DNA from: Kiritimatiellia bacterium
GTDB taxonomy: Bacteria; Verrucomicrobiota; Kiritimatiellia; UBA8416; JADHWI01
Assembly: GCA_030744755.1 (NCBI GenBank)
Contig: JASLPY010000022.1
Coordinates: 1 to 64,000, forward strand
Direction of reading: 5' to 3'
Length of the DNA stretch: 64,000 nt
A program made the position numbers and the translations under genes. Within the stretch, counting starts at the first letter, position 1. Each line of letters opens with the position of its first letter. Shown one piece after another: positions 29,191-38,343 of the stretch. Below the pieces are notes generated by a model. The model saw only the letters and a program-made list of their open reading frames with translations. It did not search any database and was not told where the DNA came from.

Positions 29191-31542
29191 ATGCAACCGA
29201 CCAGGAATATAGTGAGTGAAACCCGCATAAGACGACGACTGGCACATGTTAGCCTGTCGCTCCTGTGCGCGTTTCTGTTTATCGTTGGTGCTCCATTTTC
29301 GGCATGCGTCCATGCCGCCGACACCGATGGGATGATACCGATTGCCGTTCGAGGTAAGGGGAAGAATGCCAAACCCGTCCCCGAGACGGACTTGTCCATA
29401 ACCTTCCCCGGCAACAATGACGTGGAAATCGTGCCTTCATCAGGTTCCTGGACGGACCTGGAAGCAATGCAGTTCCAGGTTTTCTGGCCGGAAAATGCAC
29501 CAAGCAATTCGCAGATTCTTGTATATGTTAAGGATCGCGACGATTTATGGTACCAGGCGCTCCTCCCGGGGTACCTGTCCCCGGGCGAATGGAACGACTG
29601 CTCCATCGACCTCGGCCCTGATAACGGCGCATGGAGCGGTCACGGGCACTACGCGGCGTGGCATTTCCGTGCGCTGACGGATCCCAAACAATTCGGCATC
29701 AGGGTTTTTGGGAAGGGAAGCTACAAGGGTTCTTGCAACCTCAGGCACCTGTTGGGAAAGCCCCACCGCGATACGAGCGCTCCTTTCATCCGTGGAGTCA
29801 GGGCCAACAGCAAGGAGGTCAAGTGCTTCGAGAAATTCGAACTCACTTTCGAATGCTCCGACAGGTACGTCGACCCGTTTGACGGCAACCAGGTGGCCGT
29901 CTCTGCCGACTTCAGAACTCCTGAGGGCAAGACCATCACAGTTGACGGCTTCTACTCGAGGGACTTCTACCGAAAGAACAGCCCAACCGGCGAAAAGATC
30001 ATGCCGCAGGGGCCACCTTTCTGGCGCGTGCGTTTTTCGCCCACGAAGCCAGGAACATACAAGTACAGTATCAGGATCAGCGACAGGCACGGCAAATCTG
30101 AATGGGGGCCGGAAACCTTTGTTGCCACGAAACCCGAGCTGCCGGGTTTCGTCAGGGTTTCGAAGCACGACAGCAGGTATTTCGAGTTCGATGACGGGAG
30201 TTTCTACTTCCCCGTAGGCCACAATCTCCGCTCCCCTAACGACGGCCGTACCGAGAAGAACTTTCCATGGAAGCACCGCTGGCTGGAAGGGGCTTCGTCT
30301 TACGTCCGTCGATTCGCCGACATGCGGGCCCACGGGGAGAATTTCAGCGAAATCTGGTCCGCGGCATGGTCCTTCGGGCTGGAATGGAACAAGACATGGA
30401 ACGGTTACCGTGGCGTTGGCCAGTACAACATGATGAACGCCTGGGACCTGGACCGGACCCTGGAAGAGGCCGAGAAGCAGGGCATATACCTTATCCTGGT
30501 GATTCACAACCACGGCAAATTCAGCTCCTGGTGCGACGAGGAATGGAGTACCAACCCGTTCAACGTGACTAACGGGGGCTACCTCACCAAGCCCGAGGAA
30601 TACTTCACGAACCCGAAAGCCATGGCGGCATTCCGCAAGCTGATGCGTTACATCGTCTCGCGCTGGGGATACAGCACGCATATATTCAGTTGGCAGCTTT
30701 GGAGTGAACTTGACCTCACGGGCTCTTCCGGCGAAAAGAAGTACTACAGGGAACCTGAGGTGCTTGACTGGCACAGGATCATGGGCCAGTCTGTCAAGGA
30801 GCTCGATCCCTACGACCACCTTGTCTCGACGCATGTCTGCTGGGACTACACTTACCAGATTCCAGACCTCTGCAAACTGCCCGAGCTGGATTACTGCGGG
30901 GTTGATGCATACCACAACGAATCCAGGGCTCTGCATATTGTTGACCTCATACAGAAAACGGTGGAGTTCAACAATCCTTTCGGTAAACCCGTGTTGATAA
31001 CAGAATTCGGCGGAACTCCTTTTGCCCAGGGACTGAAACACCTCGACGACACTTTTCACGCCGCGCTCTGGGCATCAACCTGCTCACCCGTGGGCGGCAC
31101 ACCCATGTTCTGGTGGTGGCACCTGATAGAGGAAGAGCAGTTTTATCCACGATTCACCGCCATCAAGCGTTTCATGAAGGGAGAAGAAAGAAGGGATCCT
31201 GAATTTGTGCACCGCGCAGCGCATCTTTCCGCGGAGGGAGAAGAGGCTTCCAAGGTTGCCCTGAAATGCATGGGCAACAAGTCTAAAGCTGTAGGATGGA
31301 TCTATCGTACATCGGACTTCCATCGCATCGACCCCAAGGGAGACCCTGTCACAACCGGTCTGAATCTCACGATTTCTGATCTCACCGAGGGGATGTACGA
31401 AATTGAGTTCTGGGACACCTCCGCAGGAATGGCTGTCAATGGCACAACGGCCAAGACAACAGAAGGCCGAATCACGGTAGAACTCCCGGCCTTCCCCCGT
31501 GACATGGCCTTCAAAGTAAGGTTAACGACCCCCCGCCGGTAG
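29191..31542 (+). CDS. Secreted DUF5060-containing glycoside hydrolase (GH clan A-like)
   Basis: DUF5060-like KCFEKFELTFECSDRYVDPFDGNQVAVSADF; TIM-barrel-like SWQLWSELDLTG and PVLITEFGGTPF. Confidence 0.8.
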   Translation: MQPTRNIVSETRIRRRLAHVSLSLLCAFLFIVGAPFSACVHAADTDGMIPIAVRGKGKNAKPVPETDLSITFPGNNDVEIVPSSGSWTDLEAMQFQVFWPENAPSNSQILVYVKDRDDLWYQALLPGYLSPGEWNDCSIDLGPDNGAWSGHGHYAAWHFRALTDPKQFGIRVFGKGSYKGSCNLRHLLGKPHRDTSAPFIRGVRANSKEVKCFEKFELTFECSDRYVDPFDGNQVAVSADFRTPEGKTITVDGFYSRDFYRKNSPTGEKIMPQGPPFWRVRFSPTKPGTYKYSIRISDRHGKSEWGPETFVATKPELPGFVRVSKHDSRYFEFDDGSFYFPVGHNLRSPNDGRTEKNFPWKHRWLEGASSYVRRFADMRAHGENFSEIWSAAWSFGLEWNKTWNGYRGVGQYNMMNAWDLDRTLEEAEKQGIYLILVIHNHGKFSSWCDEEWSTNPFNVTNGGYLTKPEEYFTNPKAMAAFRKLMRYIVSRWGYSTHIFSWQLWSELDLTGSSGEKKYYREPEVLDWHRIMGQSVKELDPYDHLVSTHVCWDYTYQIPDLCKLPELDYCGVDAYHNESRALHIVDLIQKTVEFNNPFGKPVLITEFGGTPFAQGLKHLDDTFHAALWASTCSPVGGTPMFWWWHLIEEEQFYPRFTAIKRFMKGEERRDPEFVHRAAHLSAEGEEASKVALKCMGNKSKAVGWIYRTSDFHRIDPKGDPVTTGLNLTISDLTEGMYEIEFWDTSAGMAVNGTTAKTTEGRITVELPAFPRDMAFKVRLTTPRR

Positions 31543-31595
31543 AGGCGCCCCTGTCACGTGCTGGTCATCGAGTGGCCTGATTCCTTGAAGAGGGA

Positions 31596-32001
31596 AAATC
31601 CAACCACCCGCGCTCCCGCGCTGGAGCTCCCGAGGACCACGCCTATGGCGTGGCCAGCACGGAGGTCAGATGGGAGGTGACGCGGCTTCTGGAGAGCGCA
31701 ATGAATTCAACGATCGTTTTTCAAGGGCTTTCCTCTTGCATCCTTTTTGCAAAACACTCGCAAAACGATCATTGAATTCATCGCGCGTTTGCCTCAAGAG
31801 AAGGAGGAGTGGCAATCTACGTTCTGATGCACTTTCTCCTCTTTCTCCCCATGGCAAACGTTGCATGAATCTGGACCAAGGAATGCGGGGGTGAAGGGGC
31901 GCATTCCTTGGTCCAGATTCATGCAACCCGAAACCCGGGCCTCCTCCCATCTGACCTCCGTGTCCTCGGGAACTCCAGCGCGGGGGCGCGGGTGGTTGGA
32001 T
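31596..32001. repeat. ~400-bp nested inverted-repeat element
   Basis: Outer arms 31596-31678 and 31943-32001; 20-bp inner pair 31701-31720/31762-31781 (1 mismatch); perfect 28-bp hairpin 31860-31887/31900-31927. Confidence 0.9.
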
Positions 32002-32049
32002 TCTCTTCTCCCCAAATTACCTGGTGCTAGTTTCATCCAGGCTGGAGTG

Positions 32050-33522
32050 TCAGGATGCAGGTTGGATGATTTCGTATAGGCGCCAGGCACCGAAATCGCC
32101 GTCGTGCAGGGTTCCGCGATCGCCGAAGTTGTGTATTCCTTCGAACTTCCAGTGGATGCTTTCCATGGCGCTTCTTCCGTCGGGCCTGTGTATGAGAAGA
32201 TAGAGCGCATGGCCCCCGTAGTCGTCTTTCGCCTTGTAGAAATTGAAATCCAGGGCATTGATAAACAGCGAATCCTGCGTCGCTTCCGTAAGCAGGAAGC
32301 CATCGTACCCGCACACGTAGATCTTTGACAACTCCGACTTGGTCATCACATGTTGTGCGATCTGCCTGCTGAGATCACGGTCCACGGACACACCCGGCAC
32401 AGCCGCCTGATCGCCATTGTCATCCGCGACCAGCCCACCGCACAGTAGATACATCCAGGCGGTGATGACTGCAGGGATCAACGCAAGGGCTGCCGCAGGT
32501 TTCGCGAGCCAACCGGTGCTCTTACCGGAGATGCGTCCCAGCAACAGAATGCACAGTGGCAAAATACAGAAGAGGAGCGGTACCGGATCCCAGAAGAACC
32601 CCTTGCTATTCAGGTAATACGCCAGGGCCAGCGGGGCCGCCCCGAGAAGTCCCAGGTAGAAGCCCGAACGGCTTCTTGCCAGGACACAGATGACAGCCAC
32701 CGCAGAGCACACGATCGCTGTAACCTTGTGCGACATGACCATGCCCGTGGGTGAATCAGGAGGATTCACAATTCCGCCGCCACCAAGTGACCTGAGGAAG
32801 TAGAATCCATCGCCCATGACCAGCCAGTTCATAAGCAACCACAGGACGGACACGTATACCAGCGGCGTGAGTGCCATGATGAGAACGGCCTGGCGCTGTC
32901 CGGGCTCGAACTTGCGCGCGACAAGATCCACCCCCACCAGCGCGAACGCGACCAGCACCCACATTGCCATGTTGAAGTCCGACACAATCAGCATGCCCGA
33001 CGCAAAACCGAAATAGACAAGATACCGTAAGCTCCTGGAATGTATCCATTCGGTCAGACCGTAGGCCACGAGAACGGTAAAAAACAGTGACGTGGTTGCA
33101 GAGCTCCCATTCACGCATTGCTTCAGGAACACCGGGTTCAGAGCCATGGCGCCAACGAAGACGGGCCAGACCTTTCCCGCCCCCCACTTCTGCAGGACCC
33201 TGTAAAGCAGCAGGAGCGAAGCCGACCCCATAAGCGCGCTCACCAGCAGAGACGATACGGGAAGAACAGGCGAGGTAAACAACAGGGAAAAGGGCAATCC
33301 AAGTAACGAAGGGAGAGGACCCCACCAGGCGGAGCTCACAAGTGCCTGCCGTCCTTCGGTGCTGTTAGCCGCTATCTGGCGCCGGATTGCTTCGCGTATC
33401 CATGCCTCGTCCGATGCCGACTCTACCCCGTATAGCCCGACGCAGAATAGAATCAGCGTCGCCACGAAAAGAAACGCGGTGTATTGCATTACCGTGGTGC
33501 TAGCTCTGTTCCGTGAGCCCAT
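32050..33522 (-). CDS. Polytopic membrane protein, ArnT/dolichyl-phosphate-mannose mannosyltransferase-like
   Basis: Many hydrophobic segments; ESASDEAWIREAIRRQIA near first TM. Start MGSRNRAST placed at 33522; ORF extends to 33555. Confidence 0.6.
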   Translation of the reverse strand: MGSRNRASTTVMQYTAFLFVATLILFCVGLYGVESASDEAWIREAIRRQIAANSTEGRQALVSSAWWGPLPSLLGLPFSLLFTSPVLPVSSLLVSALMGSASLLLLYRVLQKWGAGKVWPVFVGAMALNPVFLKQCVNGSSATTSLFFTVLVAYGLTEWIHSRSLRYLVYFGFASGMLIVSDFNMAMWVLVAFALVGVDLVARKFEPGQRQAVLIMALTPLVYVSVLWLLMNWLVMGDGFYFLRSLGGGGIVNPPDSPTGMVMSHKVTAIVCSAVAVICVLARSRSGFYLGLLGAAPLALAYYLNSKGFFWDPVPLLFCILPLCILLLGRISGKSTGWLAKPAAALALIPAVITAWMYLLCGGLVADDNGDQAAVPGVSVDRDLSRQIAQHVMTKSELSKIYVCGYDGFLLTEATQDSLFINALDFNFYKAKDDYGGHALYLLIHRPDGRSAMESIHWKFEGIHNFGDRGTLHDGDFGAWRLYEIIQPAS

Positions 33523-34897
33523 GTTGGGTCTTCTCCCAGTAAAAAGGATTGGCAAAGAACTGCAGAAACGCGCGCCACCCGCTGTAGCTCATCATTATCC
33601 AGTAAAAGGGCGTCAGCAGTGCATACTTGACCAGGTCGTAGTATCCCCGCCTGTAACAGCCCGCGGCACTTGTATAGACAAAAGCAAAATTACCCGCAAA
33701 CAGGCACAGCGCACCCATGGCGAACACGGGAACGGGGAAAAGGCTCGTGAGGATTTCCAGCCTGAAAGTAAACCAGAGCAATGCAAGAAACCAGAAGAGC
33801 GGATTGATGAGAAACGAGAACACGATACCGCCGATCAGCATCTGAAAATGGAGAAAGTTGACGAACCCGAGGTCACGGCAGAGGGCGAAAGGATTACGCA
33901 TATGAACAAAGTAAGTCTGGATGTATCCCTTCAACCACCTGGTTCTCTGGCGGATCCAGAACTTCAGGCTCGAACAGGCCTCTTCCCACGTTGTCGTGTT
34001 GAGAATCCGGGAGCAGTAACCGTCACGGCAGATCCTGACCCCGAGATCGCAATCTTCGGTCACATTGTGTGCGTCCCAGCCCAGCATATCCTGCAGCCTG
34101 TCGGTCAAAAAGTGGTTGGACGTGCCCCCGAGTGGAATCACCGCATTGAGAGATGATAGCCCGGGGAGCGAAAGATCGAACCATGCCGAGTACTCCGCGG
34201 TGAACCATCGGGTAAGGAGGTTATGGCGCGGGTTGTAGAAATTGAGTTTCGACTGCAGGCAGACAACATCGTCCCCCACACGTCTGAACGCAGCAACGGC
34301 CTTCTTGAGCTGGTCACGCTCAGGCCTGTCCTCCGCATCATAAATCACGAGGTACTTACCTTTTGCCTCCGCGAGACCGATATTGCAGGCCTTGGGCTTG
34401 GTTCTCGGGAACGATTCGGGTATTAGCGTAACGCGGAATCCTGCCGGCAGGCTCATGCACTCGACGGCCTTGATGGTGGGTTCATCATCTTCCTCGAGAA
34501 GCAGTTGAACGTCTTTCTTATCCTTGGGATAGTCAAGATCGTCGAGTGCCTGCACGAGGTGACGCACGGACTCAGGCTCCATGTACATCGGAACCATAAT
34601 CGAGTAAACAGGCATATCGTAGTCGATCAGGGCTGCCAGCTGCTCCTCTGATATGTTGATCTCGGAACTGCTCGATACGGACAGTCGAAGAAGCAGAAGC
34701 TTGTAGAAGCTGAACGCCAGATAGAAGAGTGTTGAAAACAGGACAAACGCCTTTGCCGTAGGCCATGGATACCTGATCGCAACGGCAACAATGAGAAGGG
34801 ACAGAAGAATCAGCATGATCTTCTGCCCGGTCGTGACGGGAACGCTGGCGCTCATTTTCGGGCGCTGGTTGCTCAGTGCGAGGGGATCAACTGCCAT
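33500..34897 (-). CDS. GT2 family membrane glycosyltransferase
   Basis: YSIMVPMYMEPESVRHLVQALDDLDYPKDK; VIYDAEDRPERDQL; VTEDCDLGVRICRDGY; QRTRWLKGYIQT. Confidence 0.93.
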   Translation of the reverse strand: MAVDPLALSNQRPKMSASVPVTTGQKIMLILLSLLIVAVAIRYPWPTAKAFVLFSTLFYLAFSFYKLLLLRLSVSSSSEINISEEQLAALIDYDMPVYSIMVPMYMEPESVRHLVQALDDLDYPKDKKDVQLLLEEDDEPTIKAVECMSLPAGFRVTLIPESFPRTKPKACNIGLAEAKGKYLVIYDAEDRPERDQLKKAVAAFRRVGDDVVCLQSKLNFYNPRHNLLTRWFTAEYSAWFDLSLPGLSSLNAVIPLGGTSNHFLTDRLQDMLGWDAHNVTEDCDLGVRICRDGYCSRILNTTTWEEACSSLKFWIRQRTRWLKGYIQTYFVHMRNPFALCRDLGFVNFLHFQMLIGGIVFSFLINPLFWFLALLWFTFRLEILTSLFPVPVFAMGALCLFAGNFAFVYTSAAGCYRRGYYDLVKYALLTPFYWIMMSYSGWRAFLQFFANPFYWEKTQHGLTEQS

Positions 34898-37113
34898 CAG
34901 TTTCGCCCCTCCTGCCGCGGTAATGCGCGGGCGATAGCTCGGGCAGCCAGGTGATGGCCCTGCCCGGAGAGAGAAAACTCGTCCTTTCCCCTGAACAAAG
35001 CGTCTTTCTCATCGCCGGCATTCATAAACGCACTGTAGAGATCGGCTACCGGCATATTGCGCGCCTGGGCAACTCTTTGCACGGCTGCGGCAAATGGGCG
35101 GACCTCGGTCGTCGTCGCAGTATAGGGAGGCGGTGTAACCCAGACCACGGGGCATTTCAGCGTACCCCATATCAGGTCGGAAAGTGCGGCGGCATGCCTT
35201 TCGAATTCTGCTGGATCTCTCTGGTGAACAATATCCTGCAGCCCCACGCTCAGAATCACTACATCGGCATTTTCAGCGACAGCCTTCGCTGCCTCCCGGA
35301 TTCTCAGCAGTGGGCCGTAGGCTTCAGTGGAGTCGTCCCAGTCGGTAAGTTGAACATGCTCAATGGATGGACCGTCCGGGCCGCCCATTATCTCCGAAAG
35401 GGCTCCGTAATACACCTTCCCGTCCGCGTCGCCATCCATCCCGGATGCCGCGAGGGAATCATCCAGGCAGACGATCCTGCCACGGGCCTGTTCAGTCGTG
35501 ATGGCCGGCTGCTCAAGTTCGTCCGATTTCAGCACGGGAACAAGAATCAGCCTCTCGCCACCGCTATTGAACAACTTCTCCGCACTGACCCGCGACACCG
35601 CATCGCCGAATGGTGGCCGCACGAAGTTGACAATTCGAGACGCGACGCTGATGCCTTGGTGCGAGATGTCCCACGATATCCTGGACATAGAGCTGACGTT
35701 AGTACTGGCAAGCTCCACGCGAGCCGACAAGTTAGTCATCGGCAGATCTCTTGTCCCGCTGTCTTCAGCTCCCTCCTGTCCTTCGACGCTCCAGCTCAGT
35801 TGCAGCACGATGTTTTCCGGCATTTTCTTAGAAACGCTACTGTATGCAGCCGCCCACTGAGCCTGTAGAATTGGAGCAACGGGATCCTTGGGATAACAGA
35901 CGGCAGGGAGACCCGTCACTTCCGCTGCCACCGCGTAGTACTGGGGTTGGATCATTCGATAGTCCACGATCTTTTTGCAGACGTTCTCTGCGCCATCTGC
36001 ATCCCTCACGGTTAGACTGACCTCGTGCTTCCGGGCCTCGGAAAACACGTGATCAACGTATGTTCCTTCAGCCTTGTGCCCGTCACCAAAATCCCAACTG
36101 TAGGTTAGTTTACTCGATTTGGCGTACGCGCTATGGCTCTTGAAACGGACGGGGATAAACACTGAGCGGTGGTTCCTGAAGGCATACGCACGACCTGGAT
36201 AAGAGAGGAAGTGCGGGTGCACCGCTTCGTCCCGGATCTCAGAACGCGGATCGGTGACCCGCGAGGCACAGACCAGGGCTTTGTGAGGTATCGAGTACTT
36301 CTCTTCGGCACCCGGCGGCTGCCAGCCAAGAGCAGCGTAAGGTGTATACTTGGCCTTGGTGTAGACGGACAGCTTGTGAATGCCGGCCTCAAGATAAACG
36401 GGCGGCCCCGATTTCCATGTGCCCGCCGCATGCTCCCCCGGCCAGCTTGCGACCACTTCGCCGTTAATCAGCACAAAACCTGCATCGCTACAGTTGATCC
36501 CAAACCTGTACGGGCCGCTTTTGGAACACAAGACGTGGGATTGCAACCTGACGATGGGGTATTTCCACGAAGTGTATTTCTGCTCCGCCTTTTGCTCCGC
36601 AGAAATCCCTTCTATTTTACCGAAATAATGCTGACGGAGGGTCTTCGACGCCACCCTGGAATGACCTGCCATGTAGCGCATCTTCTCCCAGGCATTTGGG
36701 ATTCCCTTTGCGGTTGATCTGTAAACACTCACGCCGACGGGAACCGGATCTACGATTTCTTGCCTCCCCTTTGAGCCTGGTGCGCCGTAATACAGATAGT
36801 AGCTCCCTTTTGCACCCGGACCGGTGCAGACAAGTACGGAGACCTTCTTGCCATCACTGTAGACAAGGCGACAGGGAATGCTGGACCCTGACGCAGAAAC
36901 GCATTCGAAGGATCCTTCCCCCTCAGGTTTGTCACCAAGAGGGACGTCTACCAGCAAGTACAGTCCGGCGTCTTTTGGAATCGAGAAAACGGCACGACGG
37001 GGATACTCGGGCTTGAGCCATTCGGTTCTGCGTGAGCCCAGCGCAGGCAGACAGAGCACCAGAACAATCAACAAGCTCAGAGCACCCCCCGAGAAACGCC
37101 CTAACCTGCTCAT
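34897..37113 (-). CDS. Secreted PKD-domain protein with C-terminal SGNH/GDSL-like hydrolase domain
   Basis: Signal peptide MSRLGRFSGGALSLLIVLVLCLPALG; PKD-like YSWDFGDGHKAEGTYVDHVFSEARKHEVSLTVRDADG; VVILSVGLQDIV; SLSGQGHHLAARAIA. Start placed at 37113. Confidence 0.75.
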   Translation of the reverse strand: MSRLGRFSGGALSLLIVLVLCLPALGSRRTEWLKPEYPRRAVFSIPKDAGLYLLVDVPLGDKPEGEGSFECVSASGSSIPCRLVYSDGKKVSVLVCTGPGAKGSYYLYYGAPGSKGRQEIVDPVPVGVSVYRSTAKGIPNAWEKMRYMAGHSRVASKTLRQHYFGKIEGISAEQKAEQKYTSWKYPIVRLQSHVLCSKSGPYRFGINCSDAGFVLINGEVVASWPGEHAAGTWKSGPPVYLEAGIHKLSVYTKAKYTPYAALGWQPPGAEEKYSIPHKALVCASRVTDPRSEIRDEAVHPHFLSYPGRAYAFRNHRSVFIPVRFKSHSAYAKSSKLTYSWDFGDGHKAEGTYVDHVFSEARKHEVSLTVRDADGAENVCKKIVDYRMIQPQYYAVAAEVTGLPAVCYPKDPVAPILQAQWAAAYSSVSKKMPENIVLQLSWSVEGQEGAEDSGTRDLPMTNLSARVELASTNVSSMSRISWDISHQGISVASRIVNFVRPPFGDAVSRVSAEKLFNSGGERLILVPVLKSDELEQPAITTEQARGRIVCLDDSLAASGMDGDADGKVYYGALSEIMGGPDGPSIEHVQLTDWDDSTEAYGPLLRIREAAKAVAENADVVILSVGLQDIVHQRDPAEFERHAAALSDLIWGTLKCPVVWVTPPPYTATTTEVRPFAAAVQRVAQARNMPVADLYSAFMNAGDEKDALFRGKDEFSLSGQGHHLAARAIARALPRQEGRN

Positions 37114-37525
37114 CTGTGAGTATTCTTGCACTTCGTTTTCCGTAAAGTGGATACCCATCGGGACACACCCCATGCGTACGGGGAGACACATAAGTCTCCC
37201 GTCCCAGTGTACTCTCGTACACACACATTGAATCGCCCGGTTTCCGGCCCTGCTGCGGAAGACTGTTGCACACAAGGCCAAACCCTTACCGAGGGGCAAG
37301 AAAGGGCGATTCGCCCTTGTTGATTACCTCTATTGACGCATTAAACGTGCCAGTCATTACGGGCGCGCGTTGCATCAAACTCGTATAGCAGTATCATTAG
37401 CCGCGGCATAAGATCAAGAGGATGCGGAGGAAAGAGCTTTCTTTAGCTATTGCCTCTCGCAACTCCGCAGGCTATTCTTTAATAATAAAGGTATTGGAGG
37501 CACTAGACTGTACAGTGCGTGCGTC

Positions 37526-38275
37526 ATGAGAGTTACAGAATCTTCCTTACATCGAAGAGGCATCAGGCGAAGCAATCGGGGGTTCACGCTCATCGAACTG
37601 CTCGTGGTAGTGGCCATTATCGGAGTGCTGGCCGCACTGCTGCTTCCCGCCGTTGCCAAGGCCAGGGAGAAAGCCCGCCAGACCAACTGCGAGAACAATA
37701 TACGCCAGTTCAGCATGTCACTGATAATGTACAGGGACGATCATGACGGAGAGAATGTTAAGTGGTTGTCCAATCTCTATTCCGACTACGTGCAATTCAC
37801 AAACCTGTACCTGTGCAAATCGGACATCTCATTCGGAGCCCAGGGGGGCAAACCCGATGATGATCCTGAAGGGGTACTCGGCGACCAGTACGAGGAAACA
37901 AACGACAACGTTGGGAGACATGGCATAGATGGGTGCAGCTATCTATACGAATTCTGTGCAGCGGAATGTGATTGGGGGCCGGGATATCTTGGTGTTTCCG
38001 AAGACGATATCGACAGAGATGGAGACGGGGTCGCATCGTGGGGTGAGACCAAGGATTACCAGCTCGCAAACGGGGACGATACGAACGGACATCAGCCCTA
38101 CGACGAATCATCATTCCCAATCATCCGGTGTTTTCATCACTGGGAAGAGGCTGAATACAGGATCAATCATCCAGATGACGGCATGATGTACTCCCCAATG
38201 ACTATCAACGCCGCGTATGCGGGAAACGTGTTTCGTTCCGCCATATTCTGGGAGCTTCCCATCCTTGAAGATTAG
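37526..38275 (+). CDS. Type II secretion/type IV pilus prepilin-like protein (GspG-like)
   Basis: [41 protein letters not shown]. Confidence 0.88.
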   Translation: MRVTESSLHRRGIRRSNRGFTLIELLVVVAIIGVLAALLLPAVAKAREKARQTNCENNIRQFSMSLIMYRDDHDGENVKWLSNLYSDYVQFTNLYLCKSDISFGAQGGKPDDDPEGVLGDQYEETNDNVGRHGIDGCSYLYEFCAAECDWGPGYLGVSEDDIDRDGDGVASWGETKDYQLANGDDTNGHQPYDESSFPIIRCFHHWEEAEYRINHPDDGMMYSPMTINAAYAGNVFRSAIFWELPILED

Positions 38276-38343
38276 AACGCCGACCGGCACCTGGATGACA
38301 CCCGGTTCTTGTGCAGGGGCGATGAGACAGTACAGGAAGAATT

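Noticed and set aside
29545-31059. 504-aa ORF antisense to the DUF5060 glycoside hydrolase
   Set aside because: Opposite strand of a gene with clear domain motifs; composition typical of a shadow ORF in GC-rich DNA; no recognisable domain
31666-31950. Short ORFs on both strands in the 31.6-32.0 kb gap with similar peptides (EFNDRF, KRSLN)
   Set aside because: Similarity of the two strands' peptides is explained by the underlying inverted repeats, not by coding
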